This document shows positions 30,669 to 39,803 of a DNA stretch of 64,000 bases, in pieces. A program made the translations under genes and the position numbers. Within the stretch, counting starts at the first letter, position 1. The number at the start of each line of letters is the position of its first letter. Under the pieces are notes generated by a model. It had not been told where the DNA came from. It searched no databases and saw only the letters and a program-made list of their open reading frames with translations. Origin of the DNA: Roseimaritima sediminicola (lineage in GTDB: Bacteria; Planctomycetota; Planctomycetia; Pirellulales; Pirellulaceae); contig NZ_WIAD01000023.1 of the NCBI RefSeq assembly GCF_009618275.1, positions 24,647 to 88,646 of the forward strand, in the 5' to 3' direction.

Positions 30669-31562
30669 GTGTCGGCGACCAACCCGCTTTCTCCCGAAGC
30701 GATCAACCAAATCAAACGGTTGGACCTTCGCGCTCGCACCGTCGTGCGAGGCTTTCTACAGGGCCTACACGCCAGCCCCTACCATGGGTTTTCGGTCCAG
30801 TTCAGCGAGCACCGGCGGTACAACCGCGGCGACGATCCCAAAGACATCGATTGGCTGGTCTACGCCAAGACCGACAAGTACTACGTCAAGCGGTTCGAGG
30901 CCGAAACGAACCTGACGGGTTATCTGGTCATGGACCTCAGCGAGTCGATGGGCTTTACCGACAGCCAACAGATGACCAAGTTCGAGTACTGCACCTGCTT
31001 GGCCGCTTCGCTGTGCTACCTGATGTTGATGCAGCAGGACCCGGTCGGCTTGATCACCTTTGGCGACAAAGTCCGCGCCAGTTTGCCGGCCCGCAGCCGC
31101 CGCAGTCACTTGGGCGACGTGCTGGCCCATCTGACCAATCTCCAGCCCTCCGGCACGACGGACCTGCCGGCTTGCCTGGCTCAGGTCGCCGCGATGCTGC
31201 AGCACCGCAGCCTGGTCATGCTGTTCAGCGATCTGCTGGGCGAACCGGAACCGGTGTTTTCCGCCCTGGCCCGGCTGCGACATGCCGGCCACGACGTGAT
31301 CCTGTTTCACGTCCTGGACGAAGCCGAGGTGCGGTTTCCCTACGAGGGGTCGGTGCAGTTCGAGGATCCGGAAACCGGCGAGACGGTATCGGTCGACGCC
31401 ACAGGGTTCCGCGAAGATTACTTGGCCAACCTGAACGAATTCCAGGAAGCCTATCGGCGCAAGTGCAGCGACCTGCGGATCGACTACGTGCCGATGGATA
31501 CCAGCATGCCCTTCGACACAGCCCTGACCGAGTACTTGATCAGCCGCCAAGGGCGCTTCTGA
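30669..31562 (+). CDS. DUF58 / von Willebrand-like domain protein
   Basis: A 297-residue cytoplasmic protein starting at a GTG. DUF58 features are clear: GFSVQFSEHRRYNRGDDPKDIDW, then a vWA-like domain with the metal motif DLSESMGF (D-x-S-x-S type) and GTTDLPACL. In planctomycetes such genes usually stand next to MoxR ATPase and BatA genes and are thought to act in metal-dependent complex assembly. Here the BatA-like genes lie 13 kb away and no MoxR gene is seen. Confidence 0.9.
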   Translation: MSATNPLSPEAINQIKRLDLRARTVVRGFLQGLHASPYHGFSVQFSEHRRYNRGDDPKDIDWLVYAKTDKYYVKRFEAETNLTGYLVMDLSESMGFTDSQQMTKFEYCTCLAASLCYLMLMQQDPVGLITFGDKVRASLPARSRRSHLGDVLAHLTNLQPSGTTDLPACLAQVAAMLQHRSLVMLFSDLLGEPEPVFSALARLRHAGHDVILFHVLDEAEVRFPYEGSVQFEDPETGETVSVDATGFREDYLANLNEFQEAYRRKCSDLRIDYVPMDTSMPFDTALTEYLISRQGRF

Positions 31563-31581
31563 GCCGGTCGCGAGACGGCTT

Positions 31582-31637
31582 GTGGCATAGGCTTCCAGCC
31601 TGTGTTTCTATCTTCACAGGCTAGAAGCCCATGCCAC
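31582..31637. repeat. Inverted pair of GGCTTCCAGCC modules between convergent genes
   Basis: Arms 31582-31604 and 31615-31637 are reverse complements with two mismatches around a 10-bp loop. They fill the gap between the DUF58 stop and the convergent lipoprotein stop, so the structure may end transcription from both sides. Confidence 0.9.
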
Positions 31638-31641
31638 GCGA

Positions 31642-33024
31642 TTACCGGCTCATTCCCTGCGTCATTCGCCAGTGCTTGGCTTGTTGGCGTCGGCCGTAAC
31701 GTTCGGTGATTTCTTCCCACGCCACGCTGGCGTCGATCAGCGCCGTTTCGGGCGTTTTCTCGCCGGCCAACACCGCTTGGACTTCGGCGTCCAGAGCCTG
31801 CATGTACTGGTCCGCGCCGGGAATCCGCAGTGGCGGGCGGACGAAACGACCGGACAACTGCGTGCGGAGCAGCTGCGAATAATCGGTCTGTGGGCCACCG
31901 CCGTCGGCCCCCAAGTCATTGTTCGTGGTCCGCGTCACGGTGAACCCGGCGATTGCTTCGGGCAGGCCCGTCGATCCCTCGCCGCCACTGATCCACTGTA
32001 GAAAGGATTCCGAAACGAATGTTTGTCGGCAACCGGCCGCCAATGACCCCATCGGAGCCTGCCCCATCAGCAACACCCAGTGGTCATCGCTGCGGCCACC
32101 GCGGTCCTGCCAGCCTCGTTCCGGATCGAGATACACCGGATCGCCCACCGGCAGCGGCTGCAGCATCACGTCGGCGCGGGTCGCAAGATCGGACTCCATC
32201 AGGTTCTCCGGCGACGCCGGCCACGCGATGGCCAGATCCAGGTTTCCCTCGTGCACCGCCTGCCAGATCTCCGCCGGAGTCATCCGCTGCGAAGGATAGC
32301 GGGCGGCATCCTGTTGCAGTTCCCGCAGCGCCCGCAGGTAGGGGGCGGTCGCCAGGATCGGTTGCAATTCGTCGCCGCGAAACAACCAGGTCGAACCGCA
32401 GTAACCGTTGGCCCGGTACAGCAAGGCCTGGGCCGCCCAACCGTCGGCCAGCGGTTCGGCGGCGCGGCCCTTGTCGGTCTGGGCGACCTGCTGGGCGTAA
32501 TCCGTCCAGGTGGTTTGCCGCGGCGACGGGCCACCGTCGGGCCGCCGCAACAGCACCGGCTGCGGTCCGCCCAGCGGCAAACCGACCGATTCCGATCCAT
32601 AGCGAACCAGTGAATCGCCGAGGGCCGGCAACAGCTCCGTCGGTTCCGCCTCGGTGGTCTGGCGCTCCGCATCGGCGTGGAACTGTTTGCGCAGCGGACG
32701 GATCGCGCCCTCTTGGATGAGTTGGCCGGTTTGCGCGGTGGGATAGATCAGCACGTCGTGCTGTTGGGCGGCCGTGACCATCTGTTGGTCACTCGGCTGC
32801 GCCCCCAACGCGGTTACGTCCAACGGTTGGTCGGAAACGGCCAACCAACCGCGCCGGATCGCTTCGGCCTGTTGCTCGTCCCCGGCTAGGGCCACCCGCA
32901 GCGGCACCTCGGAAACGGTCGCCTGCGGCGCGGCCGGCTCCTGCCGATCACCGCCACACCCGACGCTCAAGCCCAACAGGCTGAGGACCGTCACAACCAA
33001 ACAAACGGATCGACGTCGAAGCAT
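31642..33024 (-). CDS. Extracellular solute-binding-like lipoprotein
   Basis: A 460-residue lipoprotein. The signal peptide ends in a lipobox (LLGLSVGC, Cys about 24). The body resembles ABC-transporter solute-binding proteins of the sugar type: VPLRVALAGDEQQAEAIRRGW, a DVLIYPTAQTGQL segment, and EIWQAVHEGNLDLAIAWPAS. No permease or ATPase gene is near, so it may work with a distant transporter or serve as a sensor. The ATG at 33024 is preferred over the TTG at 33051. The xylB start lies 117 bp away on the opposite strand, so the two could share a control region. Confidence 0.75.
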   Translation of the reverse strand: MLRRRSVCLVVTVLSLLGLSVGCGGDRQEPAAPQATVSEVPLRVALAGDEQQAEAIRRGWLAVSDQPLDVTALGAQPSDQQMVTAAQQHDVLIYPTAQTGQLIQEGAIRPLRKQFHADAERQTTEAEPTELLPALGDSLVRYGSESVGLPLGGPQPVLLRRPDGGPSPRQTTWTDYAQQVAQTDKGRAAEPLADGWAAQALLYRANGYCGSTWLFRGDELQPILATAPYLRALRELQQDAARYPSQRMTPAEIWQAVHEGNLDLAIAWPASPENLMESDLATRADVMLQPLPVGDPVYLDPERGWQDRGGRSDDHWVLLMGQAPMGSLAAGCRQTFVSESFLQWISGGEGSTGLPEAIAGFTVTRTTNNDLGADGGGPQTDYSQLLRTQLSGRFVRPPLRIPGADQYMQALDAEVQAVLAGEKTPETALIDASVAWEEITERYGRRQQAKHWRMTQGMSR

Positions 33025-33140
33025 GCGGTTTCCCAAAATCGTAAATCTCAAATCGTTCCCCGTCGGTTTTCCACCCCGGTTGGTACGCAGTATAGTAGCA
33101 CCCGGTTCGAATCCTTCCTGTTCCCGTTCGGTGGTGAGTA

Positions 33141-34661
33141 ATGCGGTTTTATCTGGGTATTGATGTTGGCACCAGCGGAACCAAAACCCTGTTGATCGAT
33201 GAACAGGGCAAGGTTCATGCCGAAGCGTCGTCGGAGTATCCGCTGCATCAACCCCGCCCGGGATGGACCGAACAGGATCCGGAGGACTGGTGGCAAGCGA
33301 CGGTTCAGTCCGTTCGCCAAGTGATGCAGCGCAGCGGTCGCAAACCCTCCGACGTGCGGGCGATCGGGCTGAGTGGCCAGATGCACGGTTCGGTCTTCTT
33401 GGACAAACGCAACAAGGTGATTCGGCCGGCGCTGCTGTGGAACGATCAACGCACCGTCGCCGAGTGCGAACAAATCACCGCTGCGGCCGGCGGACGCAAG
33501 GCGTTGATCAAGATGGTGGCCAACCCGGCCCTGACCGGTTTCACCGCCCCCAAGATCCTCTGGATGCGCAATCACGAACCCAAGAAGTTCGATCGACTGG
33601 CCAAGGTTCTGTTGCCCAAGGACGAGATCCGGCGGCGTTTGACCGGCGAGTTCGCCTCGGAGGTCAGCGATGCCAGCGGGACGCTGTTACTGGACGTCGT
33701 CAAGCGGCAGTGGAGCAAGAAGTTGCTGGGCAAGTTGGATCTGGATCCGGATCTATTGCCGCCGGTGTTTGAAAGCGAAGACGTGACCGGCACGCTGCTG
33801 CCGGAGGTGGCCGAACAACTGGGGCTGACGACCGAGTGCAAGGTGGTCGGCGGGGCGGGCGACTGTGCGGCCGGAGCGGTGGGCAACGGCGTCGTGCGGC
33901 GCGGCATCCTCAGCACCTCGGTCGGTACCTCCGGCGTGATGTTCGTCCACAGCGACCAGCCCCAGTACGACACGGCAGGCCGGCTGCATACCTTCTGTCA
34001 CGCCGTGCGGGGCAAGTGGCACATGATGGGCGTGAACCTGACCAGCGGCGGGTCGCTGCAGTGGTGGGTCGATTCGGTTCTCAAAGGTTTGGTCGGGATC
34101 GACAGCGACCAGCGTTACGCGGCGGCCACGGCCGAAGCCCAGAGCATCGCTCCCGGCAGCGGAGGGTTGCTGTTTTTGCCGTACCTCAGCGGTGAACGAA
34201 CGCCGCACGCCGACCCGCATGCCCGCGGCGCTTTCGTGGGGCTGAACACGACGCACGGCCGCGGCCACATGACCCGCGCCGTGATGGAGGGCGTTACGTT
34301 TGCGCTGCGAGACAGTTTGCAGATCATCCGCGATCTGGACGTGCCGGTACGGGAAATTCGCGCTTCCGGTGGCGGCAGCCGCAATCCGCTGTGGCGTCAG
34401 ATGCAGGCCGACGCCTTCGGCAAGAAGGTCTCCAAGCTGGCCGTCGAACAGGGCCCGGCCTACGGCGTGGCGCTGTTGGCCGCCGTTGGCGACGGTGCCT
34501 ACACCTCGATCGAACAGGCTTGCAAAGCCACGATCGAAGTCGCCGATGCGACGCCGCCGCGACGCGCGGCCAGCAAGACTTACAACAATCTGTTTCCCAT
34601 CTACCAACGGCTGTACCAGTCGCTCCGCGCGGACTTCGCCGACCTGGCCCAGTTGCAGTAA
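33141..34661 (+). CDS. xylB: Xylulokinase (FGGY family)
   Basis: A 506-residue sugar kinase phosphorylating D-xylulose to xylulose 5-phosphate for the pentose phosphate pathway. It has the N-terminal phosphate motif GIDVGTSGTKTLLID, GLSGQMHGSVFLD, LLWNDQRT, the VGGAGDCAAGAVGNG stretch, the ATP-binding GTSGVMFV, LPYLSGERTPHADPHARG and ASGGGSRNPLWRQMQAD. The length is normal. The neighbouring, divergently encoded solute-binding lipoprotein could supply sugar, which is only an inference. No xylose isomerase gene is seen. Confidence 0.93.
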   Translation: MRFYLGIDVGTSGTKTLLIDEQGKVHAEASSEYPLHQPRPGWTEQDPEDWWQATVQSVRQVMQRSGRKPSDVRAIGLSGQMHGSVFLDKRNKVIRPALLWNDQRTVAECEQITAAAGGRKALIKMVANPALTGFTAPKILWMRNHEPKKFDRLAKVLLPKDEIRRRLTGEFASEVSDASGTLLLDVVKRQWSKKLLGKLDLDPDLLPPVFESEDVTGTLLPEVAEQLGLTTECKVVGGAGDCAAGAVGNGVVRRGILSTSVGTSGVMFVHSDQPQYDTAGRLHTFCHAVRGKWHMMGVNLTSGGSLQWWVDSVLKGLVGIDSDQRYAAATAEAQSIAPGSGGLLFLPYLSGERTPHADPHARGAFVGLNTTHGRGHMTRAVMEGVTFALRDSLQIIRDLDVPVREIRASGGGSRNPLWRQMQADAFGKKVSKLAVEQGPAYGVALLAAVGDGAYTSIEQACKATIEVADATPPRRAASKTYNNLFPIYQRLYQSLRADFADLAQLQ

Positions 34662-34668
34662 GCCCCGT

Positions 34669-34980
34669 GGCATAGGCTTCCAGCCTGTGACCAGTGGCAT
34701 AGGCTTCCAGCCTGTGAAAAAGCAGCACGGCCCCCGGGCCGTGGCCAGTATTCAACACGGGCCAGGGGCCCATGCTACGTCAGTGGCATAGGCTTCCAGC
34801 CTGTGCTATCAGCCGCAACGCGCTAGCGTCCGGTTCCGTAGCGGCCTGCTTACCGTGGTGCGTTGCGCGCCGGAACCGTGGGCTAGCGCCCGGCGGCTGA
34901 TGGAACCGTGGGCTAGCGCCCTGCGGCTGATGAAACCGTGGGCTAGCGCCCGGCGGCTGATGGAAGCCTATGCCACTGGC
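34669..34980. repeat. Composite repeat cluster between convergent xylB and tadC
   Basis: Three GGCTTCCAGCC modules (34669, 34696, 34783) surround a CACGGCCCCCGGGCCGTG-like hairpin. They are followed by several CTAGC-type units (34808-34963, core GGGCTAGCGCCCGGCGGCTG) and a shortened reverse module at the end. Two repeat families meet here; the CTAGC family recurs at 54838-55294. Confidence 0.9.
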
Positions 34981-34984
34981 GGTG

Positions 34985-35959
34985 CTACTGCGACAGCAGG
35001 TTGCGGTACATCGTGATCCCGGCCGGTCCGACCAGAACGACGAAGATGCCGGGGAAGATAAACAGGACCAGCGGAAAGATTAATTTCACCGCCGTCTTGG
35101 CGGCTTTCTCTTCGGCCATCTGCCGCCGCTTGGTACGCATCGAATCACTTTGCACTCGCAACGCCTGGCCGATGCTGCTGCCGAACTTGTCGGCTTGGAT
35201 CAGGATCGATGCCAGAGCCTTCAGGTCGTCCACGCCGCTGCGATAGCCCAGCGCCTGCAGGACTTCCGAACGCGGGCGTCCGTACTGCAGCTGCGCGTTG
35301 GCGACGACGAATTCTTCGGCGATCTGCGGGTACGACTTGTCCAGCTCCTCGGCCACTTTCCGCATCGCTTGATCGAGCCCCAGGCCGGCTTCGACACACA
35401 CGACCATCAAGTCCAGGGCGTCGGGCAGGCCCAGGAAGATCGCATTCTTGCGGCGGCTGATCAAAAACGACAGCAGGAATTCGACCAGGAAGTATCCGAT
35501 CCCACCGCCGACCAGCGTCTTGGTCAACAGGCCCAGCGTCAGGCCGGAGGTGAACAGGCCGACGACCCCGCCCAGGAACAGGCCGATGCAGGCGCAAATT
35601 AATTGGGCTCCCTTGAAGACCACCGGCGCGGCTTCGCGGCGAAAGCCCGCGTGCAACAGACGTTCGCGGAGCTTGCCCAGTTCTTTTTCGTTCTTGGGTT
35701 TGACGCTATTTCCCAGGGGCGAGGTGGCCCGTTCCAGGACGGCGGTCAGCGCTTCGGCCTTCTTCTTTTCACGGTCGTCCTGTTCGCCTTCGCCGGTAAC
35801 ACGGCGGCGCGGATTGCGGAGCTCGTCCAGCCGGGCTTCGGCGCGCGGTTGGTCTTCGCCGCTGACGTGACCGAGCAACAGCCAAGCCACGGCGGAAACC
35901 GCAACGAACAGCGAGACCGGCACCACGTAGGCAATGATCGACGTTTCGGCTAGCAACAT
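34985..35959 (-). CDS. tadC: Tad pilus inner-membrane platform protein TadC
   Basis: A 324-residue type II/IV secretion F-type (GspF/TadC) protein. It has an N-terminal membrane segment (AYVVPVSLFVAVSAVAWLLL), two segments near 115-165, the T2SSF core (LPDALDLMVVCVEAGLGLDQAMRKVAEEL, GLDLDQ-like), and a C-terminal helix (LIFPLVLFIFPGIFVVLVGPAG). With TadB it forms the platform on which the TadA ATPase acts to assemble or retract Flp pili. Third gene of the tadA-tadB-tadC run, 63 bp after tadB. Confidence 0.9.
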   Translation of the reverse strand: MLLAETSIIAYVVPVSLFVAVSAVAWLLLGHVSGEDQPRAEARLDELRNPRRRVTGEGEQDDREKKKAEALTAVLERATSPLGNSVKPKNEKELGKLRERLLHAGFRREAAPVVFKGAQLICACIGLFLGGVVGLFTSGLTLGLLTKTLVGGGIGYFLVEFLLSFLISRRKNAIFLGLPDALDLMVVCVEAGLGLDQAMRKVAEELDKSYPQIAEEFVVANAQLQYGRPRSEVLQALGYRSGVDDLKALASILIQADKFGSSIGQALRVQSDSMRTKRRQMAEEKAAKTAVKLIFPLVLFIFPGIFVVLVGPAGITMYRNLLSQ

Positions 35960-36022
35960 GGGAAACAGACTCTTTTGGAGATCAATTCGGATAAAGGAAG
36001 GAAGCCCGCCGGGCCAGCCGCA

Positions 36023-36997
36023 CTAGACCTTGATGGTGACGATCTTGCGAATCACCAGGGCGCCGACCACCTGCGTGATGATCGCCATGATCAACAGTTT
36101 CTGGCCGATCGGATCGCTGAACAGGGTCATCACGTAATCTTTATTCATCCACAGCATGACCAGGAACAGCAGCGGCGGCATGGCCAACAGCACGATCCCG
36201 CTCAAACGCCCCTCTCCGGTCAGGGCTTGCACCTGGCCGAGAATCTGGATCCGCTCTCGCACCAGGTGCCCGATCTTGTCGAGGATTTCCGCCAGGTCGC
36301 CGCCCGTTTGACGCTGGAGGATGACGGCCGTGGCAAAGAAGCGAACGTCCATGTTGGGCACCCGCGAAGCCATATCATCGAGGGCTTCCTCCAGCGGAAT
36401 CCCAAAGTTTTGTTCCTGGAACACGCGCCCAAATTCGACGCTGATCGGTTCGTTCATCTCGTTGGCGATCAATCCGAAGCCGGCCGCCAGCGAGTGGCCG
36501 GCCCGCAGCGAACGTCCCAGCAGCTCGAGTGCATCGGGCAATTGGCGGCCGAACTGAGCCAATCGCCGAGCGCGTTTCATCCGCAACCAAAACAGCGGCA
36601 GAGCCCCCACAACCAGACCGGCTAGCGGAGCCAATAAGACAGGTACGCCGGGCGTTAAAAAGACAGCGGTCGTCCCGCCGACAAACGCCGCGACGCAGAT
36701 GCCCACGAAATGCGCCGGAGCCATCGTGACGTTGGCCTGGTCCATATAGGTCCCCAGCGCCGGCATCGAACTGGTCAGCGTACTGACCCAGTCCTTGGAA
36801 TCGTCCAAACCGCCGGCCAGCAGCAAAGAGGGTTCATCGCTGTTGCCGGCCCCCGACTTGGGACGCCGCGCGGCCAATACCTGCAGCCGCTCCTCGGCGG
36901 TGGTCGTTTCACTGCCGGGGGAAAGCGCGGTTACGGCGAACGCAACCAGGGCTGCGATTCCGATACCGATCGCGGCGATGACTAGGATGGGCATCAT
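36023..36997 (-). CDS. tadB: Tad pilus inner-membrane platform protein TadB
   Basis: A 324-residue T2SSF-domain protein. An N-terminal membrane segment (ILVIAAIGIGIAALVAFAVTAL) is followed by a hydrophobic pair at about 105-155 and the domain LPDALELLGRSLRAGHSLAAGFGLIANEM, with RVPNMDVRFFATAVILQRQTGGDLAEIL, typical of TadB. The last helix ends IAIITQVVGALVIRKIV-like. ATG at 36997 or 36994. It lies between tadA (99 bp upstream) and tadC (63 bp downstream). Confidence 0.9.
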   Translation of the reverse strand: MMPILVIAAIGIGIAALVAFAVTALSPGSETTTAEERLQVLAARRPKSGAGNSDEPSLLLAGGLDDSKDWVSTLTSSMPALGTYMDQANVTMAPAHFVGICVAAFVGGTTAVFLTPGVPVLLAPLAGLVVGALPLFWLRMKRARRLAQFGRQLPDALELLGRSLRAGHSLAAGFGLIANEMNEPISVEFGRVFQEQNFGIPLEEALDDMASRVPNMDVRFFATAVILQRQTGGDLAEILDKIGHLVRERIQILGQVQALTGEGRLSGIVLLAMPPLLFLVMLWMNKDYVMTLFSDPIGQKLLIMAIITQVVGALVIRKIVTIKV

Positions 36998-37096
36998 GAC
37001 GGATGGTCCCTCGAGGGGCTGCGGGTTAGCAAGCGGGTGAGTTGGCAAACAGGTGAATTGGCAGACGATGTCGGGGTGAACGGGGCCCTGCGGCGA

Positions 37097-38419
37097 TTAA
37101 GCCTGCATGATGACGCGTTCGCGGAAGGCGCTGGCGGGCAACCGCACGCCGGCGGCCTCCAGTTTAGGCATGAACGAGGGCCGCACACCGGTGCATTCAA
37201 AATGGCCGAACGCCTTGCCGTTCTCGTCCACACCTTCTTGAACGAAACGGTAAATGTCTTGCAACACGATCGTGTCCTGTTCCATCCCGACCACTTCGGT
37301 GATCGCCGTCACGCGGCGCGGACCACCTTGCAGACGGTTGGCTTGAATCAAGACATCGACCGCGCCGGAGATCTGCGAGCGAATGGCCTTGGGAGGCATC
37401 TCAAAACCGGCCATCATCACCAGCGTCTCCAGCCGCGAGATCGCATCGCGCGGCGTGTTGGCGTGAATCGTCGTCAGGGATCCGTCGTGACCGGTGTTCA
37501 TCGCCTGCAACATGTCCAGCGTTTCCCCGCCGCGACACTCACCGATGATGATCCGTTCGGGCCGCATCCGCAGGGCGTTGCTGACCAGGTCGGTCGCCGA
37601 AACGCGGCCGTTGCCTTCGATATTGGCCGGACGCGTTTCCAAGCGCACCACATGGTCCTGTTGCAGTTGCAACTCGGCCGCGTCCTCGATCGTGACGATA
37701 CGATCGGAGTGGCTGATGAACGAAGACAGGGTGTTCAGGAGGGTCGTTTTACCGGAACCGGTACCGCCGGCGATGACCATGTTCAGGCGAGCCTTGATGC
37801 AGCCCTCCAACAACATCACCATCTCGGGCGTGAAGGCGCGATAGTTCAGCAGGTCTTCCAGTTTCAGCGGGTTGCTGCCGAAACGCCGGATACTCATCGC
37901 CGCCCCGTCCAAGGCCAGCGGCGGAATGATCGCGTTGACACGGCTGCCGTCCTCCAGCCGGGCGTCGACCATCGGACAGGTCTCATCCACTCGCCGGCCC
38001 ACCTTGCTGACGATCCGGTCGATGATCTGCATCAAGTGTTTGTTGTCGCGGAATTCCACGTCGGTCTTCTGCATCTGGCCGCCTTTTTCGACGTAGATGT
38101 TCTTCGGACCGTTGATCAGGATGTCGCTGACCTTGGCGTCCTTCAGCAACAACTCCAACGGCCCCAGACCAAAGGTTTCGTCCAACACCTCTTCGACGAT
38201 GCGGTCGCGTTCCTGTCGGTTCAGCAGCGTGTCTTCGGCGTCGCACAGGTGTTCGACGACCATCCGGATCTCACGCTTCAGCGTGTCCCCCTTCATATCG
38301 CCGACACGAGAAAGATCCAGTTTGTCGACCAGTTTGCCGTGGATCCGGCTCTTGATCTCTTCGAATTTTTCTTGGCGAGTGGCTTCGGGACTACGCATCG
38401 GCTGGGTCGGGGTACGCAT
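37097..38419 (-). CDS. tadA: Tad pilus ATPase TadA/CpaF
   Basis: A 440-residue secretion ATPase of the GspE/VirB11 superfamily powering Flp pilus assembly. Walker A is AGGTGSGKTT, and the His- and Asp-box regions include VTIEDAAELQL, LRMRPERIIIGECRG and TGHDGSLTTIHAN. The N-terminal domain (EEVLDETFGLGPLELLLKD, SDILINGPKNIYVEK) fits CpaF. It heads a three-gene run with tadB and tadC. The prepilin, prepilin peptidase, secretin (RcpA) and CpaB/CpaE genes of a full locus are not in the window. Confidence 0.95.
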   Translation of the reverse strand: MRTPTQPMRSPEATRQEKFEEIKSRIHGKLVDKLDLSRVGDMKGDTLKREIRMVVEHLCDAEDTLLNRQERDRIVEEVLDETFGLGPLELLLKDAKVSDILINGPKNIYVEKGGQMQKTDVEFRDNKHLMQIIDRIVSKVGRRVDETCPMVDARLEDGSRVNAIIPPLALDGAAMSIRRFGSNPLKLEDLLNYRAFTPEMVMLLEGCIKARLNMVIAGGTGSGKTTLLNTLSSFISHSDRIVTIEDAAELQLQQDHVVRLETRPANIEGNGRVSATDLVSNALRMRPERIIIGECRGGETLDMLQAMNTGHDGSLTTIHANTPRDAISRLETLVMMAGFEMPPKAIRSQISGAVDVLIQANRLQGGPRRVTAITEVVGMEQDTIVLQDIYRFVQEGVDENGKAFGHFECTGVRPSFMPKLEAAGVRLPASAFRERVIMQA

Positions 38420-38610
38420 AGGTTCTCAGTCCTTGAAACGACGTGAAGGTTGGGATGGGCAGACCGGGTTGGGGTTGGAACGATCTTGCCGGCTGCGCAA
38501 GCCGCGTAGCATGGGCCGGAACGAATCGATCCACGGAAAGATAGCTCACCGTTTGCGGGGTGGCCGAAAATTCTGCCGTCAGGCCCGCCGGCGACCTGCC
38601 TAGCGAGCCG

Positions 38611-39063
38611 CTAGCCGCAACTGGGACAGCGGAGGCGGTACTGAGAGAGTCCGCGAGAGGACAGCGCCACCTGCATGCGATTGCCACAGCGCGGACAGAA
38701 GTCGTCTTCGCCGGGGGCGGCCGGTTTATCCTGACAGGCGGCGCAGCGGACCGCGTCGGGAAAGATTTCCAAACGCTCGGCCGGGATCGGTTCGCCGCAG
38801 CTCTCACAGCGACGAGCTTCGCCCCACAGCTCCGGATCGTCCTCATCGATCGCCGCGTGCAGCCCCAGGGCGGTCTTGCCACAACCTTCGCAGGGCAGCT
38901 GCGGCAGGGAGGCCAGAAACAGCTCTCGCACCAGATCCGGGTCCGGGTTCTTCGCCCGCTTGAGTTTTCCCAGCGAACGCAGCCGAGCCAGCTTTTCCGA
39001 CAAGCCCACCGTCCGGCTCCATCCGCAATCGGCACATCGCAACGTTTGCAGCGGCTCGGACAT
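38611..39063 (-). CDS. Small multi-zinc-finger protein with DksA/TraR-like motif
   Basis: A 150-residue protein with four cysteine clusters: CADC (residues 10-13), CEGC, CESCGEPIPAERLEIFPDAV with CAAC (the C-x2-C-x17-C-x2-C pattern of the DksA/TraR zinc finger), and CPRC with a final CPSC. The ATG at 39063 was chosen because the upstream residues are low in protein character. Functions of this build are unknown; DksA-type fingers bind RNA polymerase, so a regulatory role is possible. It lies 191 bp upstream of tadA on the same strand. Confidence 0.75.
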   Translation of the reverse strand: MSEPLQTLRCADCGWSRTVGLSEKLARLRSLGKLKRAKNPDPDLVRELFLASLPQLPCEGCGKTALGLHAAIDEDDPELWGEARRCESCGEPIPAERLEIFPDAVRCAACQDKPAAPGEDDFCPRCGNRMQVALSSRGLSQYRLRCPSCG

Positions 39064-39162
39064 GGAAGAGGTCTTTTCTTCTCGCGGACACAGGCGGCAG
39101 AATCGTTCCCTGGCCGGGAACGGAGACCTTTTAAGTCTAACCCGCGGCGATGAATCCTGGCA

Positions 39163-39190
39163 CCGGGGTGGCCCCTGAAGGCCACCCCGG
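39163..39190. repeat. Perfect 11-bp hairpin
   Basis: CCGGGGTGGCC / GGCCACCCCGG around CCTGAA. There is no T-tract on either side, so it is a repeat-type palindrome more than a standard terminator. Confidence 0.75.
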
Positions 39191-39525
39191 CACACAGTCA
39201 AAAAACTTCACTGCGAAGCACCCGCCGAGACGATTGACCCAGTAACCGTCGCAGCAGGAATACGTGCTCCGACCTAGGAGGGAGGCAGGCGAACGAATCC
39301 CGCAAGCCGCTCGCCAACAGTGAAGCTTTTTCCCTTGGTCGTTTGATGATCGAGGGAAATACCAACAATGCCGAGCCGCTGTCAACGCGAAATTCTCAAG
39401 AAAAGCCGAACGCCTCGAGGCCGCATTCGCCCAGCCGGAGCGGAGGAGCGGAAGAGCGGAAAACTGCTGACTCTAACGGATTCTATTTACAGAGACGAAC
39501 GTCCTCGAATCGCGGAGCGATTGTC

Positions 39526-39682
39526 TGTGGTAGCCCCAGGCGCGAGCCTGGGGAAACGGAATACATACAAGCGAAAGCCCTGGAAGGGCGACATGAAGGA
39601 TCGCACCGAACTCATGCCGTCCCTCCGGGACTCTCATCGGGTGTGGGTGCGGCACCCCAGGCTCGCGCCTGGGGCTACCACA
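39526..39682. mobile_element. 157-bp element with perfect 28-bp inverted ends
   Basis: Arms 39526-39553 (TGTGGTAGCCCCAGGCGCGA...) and 39655-39682 are exact reverse complements separated by 101 bp. The interior holds AAGCCCTGGAAGGGCGACAT and a related inverted stretch near 39617. It has no coding capacity. It is probably a non-autonomous element or a repeat pair of the REP type. Confidence 0.75.
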
Positions 39683-39803
39683 TGTCGCCACTGCCGTGGC
39701 TGCTGCGCCCAGAGCTTCGCACGCCATACATAGCATCCGCCGGAGCCAGCAAAACTCAAATCTCAAATCTCGCCTCCGGCCGTCCAAAGTCTGGCGACTT
39801 CCG

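Larger units (their letters stand above)
39064..39803. other. Gene-free region with two palindromic structures
   Basis: A 740-bp stretch with no credible gene. It holds an 11-bp perfect hairpin (39163-39190) and a 157-bp element with perfect 28-bp inverted ends (39526-39682), listed separately. Short frames across it have no protein-like character. Confidence 0.7.
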
